NCBI GenBank assembly: GCA_963703655.1
Contig: CAVPFA010000004.1
Span: 186,001 to 250,000, forward strand
Source of the DNA: CAVPFA01 sp963703655
Lineage (GTDB): Bacteria; Actinomycetota; Acidimicrobiia; Acidimicrobiales; Bog-793
DNA length: 64,000 nucleotides
Direction of reading: 5' to 3'
Below are positions 8,387 to 17,900 of this stretch, piece after piece. The notes under the pieces were generated by a model. That model was not told the DNA's origin, made no database searches, and was given only the letters and a program-made list of their open reading frames with translations. Both the position numbers and the translations under genes were made by a program. Positions within the stretch are counted from its first letter, which is position 1. The number at the start of each line of letters is the position of its first letter.

Positions 8387-8814
8387 CGCCGGCGCACCCG
8401 TTCGACGGTACGACGGTGAAAGGTGACGCCGAAGCGCTCCTCGGCCTGGCTCACCAATTCCGGAGCGCTCGTGGCAGCTTCGGCCGAGCGAAGGAACTCG
8501 ACGATTTCGGGCGACAGCTTGAGCGGGCCTTTGCGGCCACGCCGTTCGTCGAGCAGCCCTTGCATGCCCAAACGGGAGAAGGAGTCGGCGACCAGATAGA
8601 AGGCGCCTCGCGAGTACCCGTGCATCCGCGCCGCCGCAGCTGCAGTCTCGCCAGAGACGTAGTGGGCCCGCAGCATCTCGTACTTGACCTGGACCTTGTC
8701 GAGGGCGAAGAAGAACGGCCCGGGCGAGCCGAACAGTTCCGCCGTCACCGCCTCGGGCCTCGGGTGCAGCAGGCCTTTGTCTTCGAGGGACTCGCGTCGG
8801 GACTGCTGGCTCAT
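8383..8814 (-). CDS. helix-turn-helix adaptor protein of a serine-recombinase module
   Basis: 143 residues from ATG 8814, with GGAGG seven bases upstream. It has two helix-turn-helix-like segments: AAAARMHGYSRGAFYLVADSF near residue 70 and the C-terminal FGVTFHRRTVERV. This is the layout of the DNA-binding half of split transposases. It is first in a three-gene set transcribed leftward with the small coupled gene and the large serine recombinase. The promoter should lie in 8815-9000, which has no other gene. The set as a whole looks like a self-contained integrative module. Confidence 0.7.
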   Translation of the reverse strand: MSQQSRRESLEDKGLLHPRPEAVTAELFGSPGPFFFALDKVQVKYEMLRAHYVSGETAAAAARMHGYSRGAFYLVADSFSRLGMQGLLDERRGRKGPLKLSPEIVEFLRSAEAATSAPELVSQAEERFGVTFHRRTVERVRRR

Positions 8815-9134
8815 CGCCCAACCTCCGTCTCGATCTACCAAAACGGTAAAGGAGCGACTCTATCCATGTCAAGCATTGTCGGCCGAACCATTTCTCAAGA
8901 AGCGCAGCGGCAGCGCCAAGGACGACCGTATCGCACCGTGACACTTGAATACCAGGACAACATTGGGCGAGGTGACAGTCGTCATGACTGGTCATTGCGG
9001 CCGTCTTCACTTGACACACTCTCGTTCTCACCTGCGGGCCTGACACGTTGGCGCGAGTGCTTGACCACCAGGTGGATCCGACTGTCGCTCGCGTCCCTGC
9101 TCAGCAGAGCGTGGAACACGAGCTTTGCGTTCGC
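8815..9134. other. divergent intergenic region between recombinase module and relaxase
   Basis: About 320 bp with no credible gene on either strand. It must hold the promoters of the leftward recombinase module and the rightward relaxase. It is less GC-rich than its flanks around 8840-8960 and contains a repeated tract (CAAAACGGTAAAGGAGCGA), but I see no clear -35/-10 pair or attachment-site duplication. Confidence 0.4.
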
Positions 9135-9637
9135 TTGATCTCGATCCGCCGCATCAGCCTCGGTGGTGGCTTCCGCTACCTGATGGACTCGGTCGCGGCA
9201 GGCGACGGGAACCCGGAGCCGTCCAAGGGACTCGCGCACTACTACGCCTCCTCCGGCACGCCGCCGGGAGTCTTTCTCGGCAAAGGTCTGGCCGAGCTCG
9301 ACGGCGGGTGCGGGGTAGTTCCCGGTACCGAGGTGACCGAGGAGCACCTCTGGAACATGCTGGCCGCGTGCTGTGACCCGGTCAGCGGTGAGCCGGTCGG
9401 GTCCATGCCGAGGGCCCCTGCCGGAGGTGCCCCGGTGGCCGGCTTCGACCTCACGTTCAGTCTGTCGAAGTCGGTCTCGGTCGCCTGGGCCGTGGGTAAC
9501 GAAGAGACCAAGGAGGCCATCGCGAAGTGCCATCGCCAGGCGATCGAGTTCGTCGTCGCCTACGCCGAGAAAGAGGTGTTCTGCTCGCGTTCTGGAACCA
9601 ACGGGATCGTGTCTGAGGACGTCACCGGGGTCATAGC
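9135..9637 (+). pseudogene. MobF relaxase-helicase, 5' part, cut by ISL3
   Basis: N-terminal fragment of a TrwC/TraA-type conjugative relaxase. Homologues begin with a short Met-SIRRISLGGGFRYLM segment, so the TTG at 9135 (LISIRRIS) is the probable start; a GTG a few codons upstream is possible, and neither has a good ribosome site. It contains the tyrosine pair (GLAHYYASSG) that attacks the nic site and the relaxase-core strand FDLTFSLSKSVSVAWAV. The frame is broken at 9637 by the ISL3 element. Joining 9637 to 11081 restores an uninterrupted frame of 1187 residues through ...EDVTGVIAASFTHF. It is therefore a clean insertional inactivation. Confidence 0.9.
9630..9637 (+). repeat. 8-bp target-site duplication (left) of ISL3
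   Basis: GTCATAGC immediately before the left inverted repeat of the ISL3 element. The identical octamer follows the right end at 11073-11080. Eight base pairs is the usual ISL3 duplication length. Confidence 0.95.
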
Positions 9638-11072
9638 GGCTCTTCTCAATGAACTGGGGCGCGTGACCACCTGACCGCGCTCCGATAGGTATCCACCGGC
9701 GCGGCAAGGGACCTCGCCATTCTCGTGGCTGTCGAAAGCTTCGAGAGAGGAAGGCCCCCTGCCATGGGTGACGGTACTGAATTCGACGACGCGCTGTTGG
9801 GACTGGCTGGCTTTCGGGTGCTGGCGGTGACCGAGGACGGCGCGGAGCTGCTCGTCGGCATCGAGACGATCCGACGGGCTGCCGGGTGTCCGGTCTGTGG
9901 GGTGATCGCGAGGACAAAGGACCGGCTGCGGGTCGTCATCAGAGACCTGCCGGCGTTCAACCGGCGCGTGCGGCTCGTCTGGTCCAAGCGCCGCTTCTCG
10001 TGTCCGGACCCGGACTGCCCGCAGCGCAGCTGGACCGAGCGCTCAGACGAGCTCCCCGATCGCCGCGTGCTGTCTGCGCGCGCCGGTCGCGAGTGCACGC
10101 GTGCCGTCGGCCAGGAGGCGCGCTCGGTCGCCTCGCTCGCACGGTGGCTCGGGGTCTCCTGGGCGACGGTCATGTCGGCGGTCCGCGACTACGGGACACC
10201 GCTCGTCGATGACCCCGGTCGTGTCGAAGACGTCACCTCGCTCGGCATCGACGAGACCGCGTTCTTGAGAGCCAACGCCGAGCACCCGACGATTTACGTC
10301 ACGGGCCTGGTCGACCTCGAGCGACGGGTGCTCATCGACATGATCGAGGGAAACCGGGCCATCGACGTCTCGCGTTGGCTCTCGCGAAGAGACGAGGCCT
10401 TCCTCGCCGGCATCGTGACCGTGGCCTGCGATCTGCACGAGGGCTACCGGTCCGGGCTGCACCCGCACCTCGACCACGCCCGCCAGGTGGCGGACCCCTT
10501 CCACGTCGTCGCAGCTGCGAACCGCTGTGTCGATCACGTGCGCCGCAGGGTGCAGAACGAGCTGCTCGGCCACCGCGGTCGCAAGGACGACCCGCTCTAC
10601 AAGATCCGCCGGGTGCTGCTCACCGGTTCGGAGCGACTGAACCCTCGAGGCGTTGATCGCATGGCGCTCGGGCTTCGCCTCGGCGACCCCGACGACGAGG
10701 TTCTGGGCGCGTGGCTCGCGAAGGAGTACGTCCGCGACGTTTATCTGACCGAGGATCCGGGAGAGGCCGCTGTCCTGCTGGACCGGGTGATCGCCGGCTG
10801 CCTCGGCGATGAGGTCGCTGAGATCGTCTCGCTCGGCAACACCTTGAAGCGTTGGCGCACTCAGATCCTCGCTCACCACCTGACCGGCGCCTCGAACGGA
10901 CCGACCGAGGCGATGAACCTGCTCGTGAAGAAGATCAAGCGCTGCGGGCATGGCTTCAAGAGCTTTCGGAACTACCGGCTACGCGTCCTCTTGCACTGCG
11001 GTGGGATCAAATGGGACGCTCATCCGGCTACGACAATGCGGGCTCACTCGCCCCAGTTGGTCGCGTAGAGCC
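9638..11072 (+). mobile_element. ISL3-family insertion sequence, intact
   Basis: 1435 bp. The terminal inverted repeats begin GGCTCT and share AACTGGGGCG and GTGA in register (left GGCTCTTCTCAATGAACTGG, right reverse complement GGCTCTACGCGACCAACTGG). They are bounded by the perfect 8-bp duplication GTCATAGC. The transposase frame is complete. The perfect duplication and intact repeats suggest a recent insertion that disabled the relaxase. Confidence 0.95.
9764..11068 (+). CDS. ISL3-family transposase
   Basis: 434 residues from ATG 9764 (AAGG about ten bases upstream); an in-frame GTG at 9725 would add 13 residues. The N-terminal Zn finger has CPVCG followed by CPDPDCPQRSW. An HTH segment (VASLARWLGVSWATVMSAV) and the DDE_Tnp_ISL3 domain follow, with the first Asp in SLGIDETAFL, the second in VACDLHEGYRSG/HARQVADPFHVV and the C-terminal Glu in NGPTEAMNLLVKKIKRCGHGFKSFRNYRLR. 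All expected blocks are present. It occupies nearly all of the insertion sequence and reads in the same direction as the host relaxase gene. Confidence 0.93.
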   Translation: MGDGTEFDDALLGLAGFRVLAVTEDGAELLVGIETIRRAAGCPVCGVIARTKDRLRVVIRDLPAFNRRVRLVWSKRRFSCPDPDCPQRSWTERSDELPDRRVLSARAGRECTRAVGQEARSVASLARWLGVSWATVMSAVRDYGTPLVDDPGRVEDVTSLGIDETAFLRANAEHPTIYVTGLVDLERRVLIDMIEGNRAIDVSRWLSRRDEAFLAGIVTVACDLHEGYRSGLHPHLDHARQVADPFHVVAAANRCVDHVRRRVQNELLGHRGRKDDPLYKIRRVLLTGSERLNPRGVDRMALGLRLGDPDDEVLGAWLAKEYVRDVYLTEDPGEAAVLLDRVIAGCLGDEVAEIVSLGNTLKRWRTQILAHHLTGASNGPTEAMNLLVKKIKRCGHGFKSFRNYRLRVLLHCGGIKWDAHPATTMRAHSPQLVA

Positions 11073-11080
11073 GTCATAGC
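11073..11080 (+). repeat. 8-bp target-site duplication (right) of ISL3
   Basis: GTCATAGC, identical to 9630-9637. Its removal with the element restores the relaxase reading frame. Confidence 0.95.
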
Positions 11081-14000
11081 AGCGTCCTTCACCCACTTTG
11101 CGAGCAGAGCAGACGACCCGCAGCTTCACGACCACGTCGTGATCTGGAATAGGGCCCGCTCGGTCTCGGACGGCAAGTGGAGAACCCTCGACAGCAGGGC
11201 GATTTTCAAGGCGACGACGACGCTCTCGGAGCTTCACCAAGGGGTCCTGTCCGACCTGTTGACCGCCGAGCTCGGCGTCGGCTGGGAAGCGCGCGGACGG
11301 CGCCACTCCACGAAACCGCGCTATGAGATCGCCGGTGTTCCCGAGAGCCTCATGGCCGAGTTCTCGCGTCGCTCAGAACAGATCGCCGCCCACGGCGAGG
11401 AGCTCACCTCGAGCTTCGTCACGGCCCATGGGCGCCGGCCGACCGTCGTCGAACAGATCCGCCTCCGACAGGTCGCCACGATCGCCACCAGGCCGGCAAA
11501 GACCCACCGGAGCCTCGCCGACCTGAACTGCACGTGGCGAGAGCGCGCCTCGGAGTACGTGCCCAAAGAGAAGCAACTGGGGTGGGTCTCGAGCCTGGCG
11601 GGCCGGAATGATCTCCCTCTTTTGCACAGCTACGACCTCGCCGAGCCGATCCTCGACGACGCCGCTGCGACTGTGGTCGCCTCCGTGGCCGAGCATCACT
11701 CCACGTACGGCCGCCAGAACCTTCTGGCCGAGGCTCACCAGTTGCTGCACGGGGTCCGTTTCGCATCACCTGACGACCGCGTGGCCGTCGCCGAGCACAT
11801 CGCGGATCTCGCCGTCGCACGATCAGTTGCGCTCACACCGCCGGCGATGCACCACATACCGCAGCGTTACGTCCGTCCTGACGGGTCCTCCCGGCTTTGT
11901 CCGAAGAGCCACGTCGTCCACACGACCGAGACCCTCCTTGATGCCGAGGCGCGGTTGCTCGAGGCCGGCAGAAAGCTGGGAGCGGCGCGTGTGGACATGG
12001 GTATCGTCGCCGAGATCGCCCAGGCGAGCCTGCCCGGGCGCGATTACGGGCTGAGCGTCGACCAGGCACTTGCCGTCGAGAAGATCGCGACCTCGGGGCG
12101 AGCACTCGACGTGCTCGTCGGCCCGGCCGGCACCGGGAAGTCGACCACGATGGCGGGACTTCGGGCCGCGTGGGAGGCCGAGCACGGGCCCGGGTCGGTG
12201 ATAGGCCTCGCCCCGTCCGCGGCCGCCGCACAGGCGCTCGGTGACGAGCTCGGGATCGAGACGGAGAACACGGCCAAGTGGCTCGTCGAGTGGAGACGGA
12301 TCCCCGAGCTGACCGCGCGGAGGGACCGTCTTGTCCCGAACCTCGCCCGACACGCCTACCCGAGCTCCTCCCACGCGGCCAAGCTCCGCGCCGACCTTGC
12401 CGTGACACAACAGGCCATCTCGACACGGCGCCTCAGGCCCGGCCAGCTCGTGATGATCGACGAGAGCTCGCTAGCCGGGACGTTCACCCTGGACGAGATC
12501 GTGGGCGCCGCGACAGCCGCCGGTTCGAAGATCTTGTTGCTCGGAGATTCTGCGCAGATGTCAGCGGTCGAGGCGGGTGGCGCCTTCTCGCTCCTCGTCA
12601 AAGACCGCGGCGATCTCGTCGCCGAGCTCACCGACGTCCGGCGCTTCGACTCCGAGTGGGAAAAGACCGCCAGTGTTGAGCTGCGACTCGGGAACGAGAC
12701 CGCGATCGACGCCTACGAGGCGCACGGCCGCATCAAGAGCGGCGAGCGCGCCGTCTTGTTGGACGCGATCTACGCAGCCTGGAAGACCGACGTCGAGGCG
12801 GGGAAGTCGAGCCTCATGATCGCCGGGGACGCCGTCACCGTCACCGAGCTGAACGAGCGCGCCCGGGCCGGTCGCGTTGCCACCGGGACGGTTGCCGAGA
12901 GCGGCCTTCCGATAGCGGACGGCCAGACAGCAGGGGTCGGAGACGAGATCGTGACCCGCCAGAACAACCGGTTGCTGGCCTTGGGGAAAAGCTGGGTGAA
13001 AAACGGCGACCGCTTCGTCGTCGTCTCCACCAGCCCCGACGGCACCATGGTGGTTCGCCGGAGTCCCGGTGGCGCCGAGGTGAGCCTGCCGGCGGACTAC
13101 GTGGTGGACCACGTCGAGCTCGGGTATGCCACGACCGCGTACCGGAGCCAAGGTCAGACGACCGACACCTCTCATGTGATGGTCTCTCCGGGTACCACGC
13201 GTGAAGTGCTGTACGTCTCCGCGACGCGTGGGCGCGAGGCCAACACGATCTATGTCGACACGGCCTTCGATCCCGATCCCGCTACCGGCCACGAGGCCAT
13301 GACCGCACCACAGAGCCCGAGAGACGTGCTCGCCGGCGTGCTCGCGAACGAGGGTGCGGACCTCTCCGCGCACGAGACGCTCGAAAGAGCACAACGCCAT
13401 GCAGAAGACTTCGCGGTCCTCGCCGCCGAGTACGAGACCTTGGCCGCCGTGGCCCAACAGCAACGCTGGGACGACCTGCTCGATCGTTCAGGACTCGGTT
13501 CTCACCGTCTTGAGCAGCTACGCCAGAGCGCCGCCTACGGGCCGCTGCTCGCCGCATTCAGAGACGCTGAGTCGCGCGGTCTCGACGTGGAACGGGCCTT
13601 CCCCGATCTCGTTGCCGCTCGTGTACTCGACGACGCGGAGGACCCAGTTGCGGTCATGCACGCCCGGGTGGGCATTTGGGCACGAGCCGCCGGGTCGACG
13701 CGGCAGGCGAGTACGAACCTCATCGCAGGACTGATCCCGCGAGCGGCCCGCGTCACCGATCCCGACATGGCCCGCGCCCTTGACGAGCGGGATCTCGCGA
13801 TGGGGCGCCGGGCGCGGGAGATGGCCGAGCTGGCAATAGCGCAGGGACACGCATGGGCGCGCTCGCTCGGCGCGCCACCCTCGGACCCGATCACCCGGGA
13901 GCGTTGGATGGGGGCCCTCTCGATCGTTGCTGCCTACCGGGACCGCTGGAAGCTCGGCATGGATCATCGACCCCTCGGCTCCCGCGCGGACAAGGCGATC

Positions 14001-14141
14001 GAAGCAGTTGGCGAACGCAACCGCGCCCGAGCCGCCTCCGCGCTCGCGTTTAGGCTCTGCGCGAAACCGCAGGTGAACCGAGCCGATGCGGGCCACGCGG
14101 TTGAGGCCGGGCCCAGCATCGAGCGCACCTTGGAGATCTGA
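11073..14141 (+). pseudogene. MobF relaxase-helicase, 3' part, cut by ISL3
   Basis: This is the remaining ~1020 residues of the relaxase. It begins at the right copy of the target duplication (positions 11073-11080 duplicate 9630-9637). It holds the metal-binding histidine cluster (HFASRADDPQLHDHVV), then a RecD/TraI-type helicase: Walker A GPAGTGKSTTM, Walker B LVMIDESSLAG, motif III LLGDSAQMSAVEAGG, and the UvrD-like C-terminal part GYATTAYRSQGQTTD ... YVSATRGR. A helical C-terminal tail of ~250 residues follows. All helicase motifs are intact, so the gene would encode an active conjugative relaxase without the IS. Whether the 3' part is still translated is unknown. Confidence 0.9.
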
Positions 14142-14448
14142 CGCACAGCCACCCGGAGATGGCGAGATGAGACGGTTCGGGCCGAGCGTGCTCAGTGGCA
14201 CGGAGATCGTCACAGAGATCCTCCAGACCAGACCGCCCAGCCCCGCGTAGCACGGCGGAGGCGAATGCTCTGTGGTCGCTGCTCTATCGGCCACCGGTGG
14301 CTACCGATCCACTCGGAGGCGGCTACCGTAGTTGGCCGCTACTACGACCCGAATTCGCTCGGTTGACATCAGACCGGATCCGCCAGACGTGAGCCTTTTA
14401 ATAATTAAGCGTCCAGGGACGTCCAGGGCGTAAGCGTCCCAATCAGCC
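14142..14448. other. intergenic region after relaxase
   Basis: About 300 bp without a convincing gene. A 27-codon frame from 14168 has a weak ribosome site but nothing recognisable. AT content rises at 14395-14410 (TTTTAATAATTAAG), between the 3' ends of two converging genes. I see no clear hairpin terminator there. Confidence 0.35.
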
Positions 14449-14868
14449 TTAGCCGGGGGCGGGTGGAATCGGACGTGGCGACTGAGGCAAGAGCGACCGG
14501 AGGTGGCTGATAACAATGTTGTAGGCCACCGTAGACTTCAGAATCTCATCTTTGGCGTTCCCACCTGGGCCGACAAGAGCACCAACTCTGCTGTCAAGGT
14601 TATTCTCGACCGAGCTGACGCTTCGCCAGAGGTCAGCTAGTTCTGGCAACGACCCCTTCCACTCCTTCACTGCTTTGTGCCCAACAGGTAGCTGCACCAT
14701 GGATTCAGCCAACTGAGTGAGATCCCCAACGTCAGGCAGGGCGCCGAGTTGTCCTTGTCGAGCTTCGTCCTCCAAGGATCGTAGTCGCGGCTCCCTCGCG
14801 GCGAGCTCGTGAAACGCCTCCGGAGTTGGCATCGTGGCAATGCGATTGAGGTCAGCGTCGGTCGACAT
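14449..14868 (-). CDS. unknown 139-residue protein directly downstream of the RHS gene; candidate immunity protein
   Basis: 139 residues, ATG at 14868, on the same strand as the giant RHS gene and 61 nt beyond its stop. It is acidic to neutral, mostly helical, cytoplasmic and not recognised (LGALPDVGDLTQLAESMVQL in the middle, a Pro-rich C-terminus). In RHS and contact-dependent toxin loci, the gene immediately after the variable toxin tip commonly encodes the cognate immunity protein; position is the only support for that role here. Against it, the toxin tip is hydrophobic, and an immunity protein to a membrane-acting toxin would more often have membrane helices, which this one lacks. Confidence 0.6.
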   Translation of the reverse strand: MSTDADLNRIATMPTPEAFHELAAREPRLRSLEDEARQGQLGALPDVGDLTQLAESMVQLPVGHKAVKEWKGSLPELADLWRSVSSVENNLDSRVGALVGPGGNAKDEILKSTVAYNIVISHLRSLLPQSPRPIPPAPG

Positions 14869-14929
14869 CTCTAGAGACTCCTACAAATGTAGCTATCTGC
14901 GAAATGATGGTGGACAACACAACGATACG

Positions 14930-17900
14930 TCACAGAATTGGATACCAGTGCTTACCAGTCGGCCAAAAATGAATCCATAGCCCGAATGGGATTGGACCCA
15001 CTTCTCTTAACTCTATCGCGCACGGCCTCCTACGCATATGGTGATGATTGATCTGGTAAGAAGTCGCGAAGAGAGCGCATGAAAAACAGCCACCCGCTAC
15101 TCGGAGAAGAAGGGTGGTAGTAAGGGCTGCCAAGAAGGAGAGGATTTCAGTGGGTAGGGGAAGATCGATGACATCGGCACTAAAGACCGCATACTCAACC
15201 AGCGCTGCGCCGATCCCCAGCATTTGGTTAATTGTGTAGCTCCTGACGACATCTCTACCAGTTGGGTCCTTGAGGCTGACAGGATCGTCTGAGGAGTAGA
15301 CGTATGCCTGCTGAGTCGCCGCTACCAGTGGATCCACGCTCAGGAATTGTCCCGTCTGGGGGTCGTAGTAGCGATCGACTAGATACACGAGCCCCGTCGG
15401 ATCGGTGTAGCCACCTGCGAAGCCGACAGGCGTGTAGGCGGCGAGCCCTCCCGGCGCCTCGGGATTTCCGTATGCGTCATACGCGGTGGAAGCTGTCAGG
15501 CTTCCGGTTGAGCTGAGCACTCCCCGCACTGAGCCGAGCGAGTCGGCGATCAGGTAGGTGACAGCACCGGAGGAGAGATTCACCTGCTCGATGGGTGTGC
15601 CCGATGGCCCGTAGATGTAGGCGCTCGTCGAGTCGGCGAGCGGGCTCGGGACCGAGGACGTGGTGTTCCAAACAAAGTTCTGGGTAGATGCTGAGCCGCC
15701 GGTCGGCGTGGTCGTCGAGGAGCTTCGAACGCCGTCCCCGTCGTAGGTGGCCGAGGAGGTGTTGGCTGCGGCGTCGGAGTAACTAGTCAGTTCCCCTGCG
15801 CCGTTCCAGCTCGCGGTCGCCGCGGTCGACGGTGATCCGGTACCTGCTGTGAGCTGCCCGTCGGCGTTGTAGGTGTAGGTCGTCGTCGTGGACGAAAGCG
15901 TAGAGGAAATCAGCTCGCTGCCGTTGTCGTAGCTCGCCGTTGCCCCCGTCGGAAGCGTTGTCAGGTTCGACGACGCGTCGTAAGAGTAATTGAGGGCACC
16001 TGTGGTTCCGGGTGTCATCTGCGTTACACGGCTGAGCGGGTCGTAGGAGTAGCCCGCGGGGCTGCGTGAGCTCGACGGCGTGTCGGTCTCCGACGCGATC
16101 GCACCAGACGGGCTTCGCGAATATGAGAAACCGAGCACCGTCGATCCTTTCGTGAGGCTGATCGCAGCCTGCTCGTCAGCGGCGTCATAGGTGGTGGAGA
16201 GCGTCGCGCCGGACCCACCGAGTGCCATGGAGGACGGCAGGCCATCGGCGGTGTTGGTGATCGCGACCGAGTCCCCGTTGAAGTCGCTCACAGATGTGAG
16301 GTTCCCGGCCTCGTCGTATCCACGGCTGACCGTCTGCGAACTCGCCCAAGTTGCGCCCGTCCCGAGGGGATAGGTGATCGAGATCTGACCGCCGAGAGCG
16401 TCGTAGGCGTAGGAGACGGTCTTGCCCGCCCCGTTGGTCACCGAGGTGAGTTCGGAGAACGGGTCGTAGCTGTACGACGACGAGCCGGAGGCGTCGGTCA
16501 TCGCGACCTTGTTCCCGCTTGCGTCGTAGGTATAAGAGACCGAATGTGCTGACGAGCCCGAGTAGCTCAGCGAGGCGAGCTGGTCCAAGGGCGTGTAGGT
16601 ACTAGTTGTCGTGACACCGTTCGGGTCGGTACTCGATATTTGGTTCCCGACCGCGTCGTAGGAATAGGTCGCCGTCGCGCCGCTCGGCGCCGCGGCAGTC
16701 GCGGGTGCCGTCGTCGACACGAGCTCACCGAGCGAGTCGTAGGAATAGCCGGTCTGGTAGGAAGAGCTCGTCTGCCAGGGCGAGGTGTCCGAGCAGACCG
16801 CGACGCCACCGGTGTTGCCGTCGCCTGGGACCGTCGCGGTCACGTCGCCGTTCTGGTCGTAGCAGGTCGATGTCGTTGAGGCTTCCGCCGTGCCCGAACC
16901 AGTTGTCGTCGAACTGAGCTCGTCCGCCGCGTCGTATGTGTAGGTCGTGATCTGGTCGGCTGCGCCGTTCACGTCGCTCGCCGGCGGGGCGCTCACCTGG
17001 GTGACGCGACCGGCTGGGTCGTATGTGTAGGTCGTGGTCTGAGCGGTCGACTGGCCTGCTGGGGCGGGAGTGGTGACCGTGAGCTTCTCGCCGAGTGTGT
17101 CGTAAGTGGTGAGCGTCGCATCCGAAGCTAGGGCGGCCGGCGGATACTCGACACCGCCGCTCTCATAACCGCTCGGGTACAGCGTCGAGGCGGCGCACGA
17201 GGCCGCGGTCAGAGCGTTCGCGGCGACGCCGACAGGAGGGACGGTCTCTACTACATGGCCGTCTCCGTCGTAGCAGGTGAGAGACGAGTTTCCGGAAGCG
17301 TCGGTCGAGATGACGGGCTCGTTGTCGGCATCGTAGCTGGTGCCTGAGGTCGCGGTTGCCGTTCCGGGCAAAAGAGCGAGGACGGCGGTGGCTAGCTGAC
17401 TCGTCGAGGAGGCGCCGGTCACCTCGGCCCCAGTCGACCCGGCCGGGTTGGGGCCCGGTGCCGTTGCGAGCAGCGTCGCTACGTTCGAAAGCGTCGCATC
17501 AGTGATGGGGTTCTCGAAGCCGCTCGGCGCGCTCCATTTGAGCTCGGTGTTGGCCTGGCCCCCCCCGCTGACGACGACGAGCTGGTCCCCCGGGCTGGTC
17601 GTCGTGATCGAGGGCGCCGACACACTCGTGCCGCTCGCAGTCGTCGCGGACGCGCTCGCGTCGATCGGGGTGGTCGACACGTCGGCGTAAACAGCCAGTA
17701 CCGCGCTCACCGGTGCCGTGCTTGCGTATTGGACAGTGACGCTCGTGTCCCCAGAGCCGACCCGATGGTCGAGGACGTACGTCGAGGTAGATCCCGTCGA
17801 GGGCGAGGCAACGAGCCCATAGCCGGCAGGCGTCGTGACGGCTTCGGGAACGGGCGTGGCGCCGCTCGCGACCTCTCGGAGCTTGTTGTTGGTCGCGTCG

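Noticed and set aside
8982..9917. 311-residue minus-strand frame
   Set aside because: Antisense of the relaxase start and crosses the ISL3 boundary.
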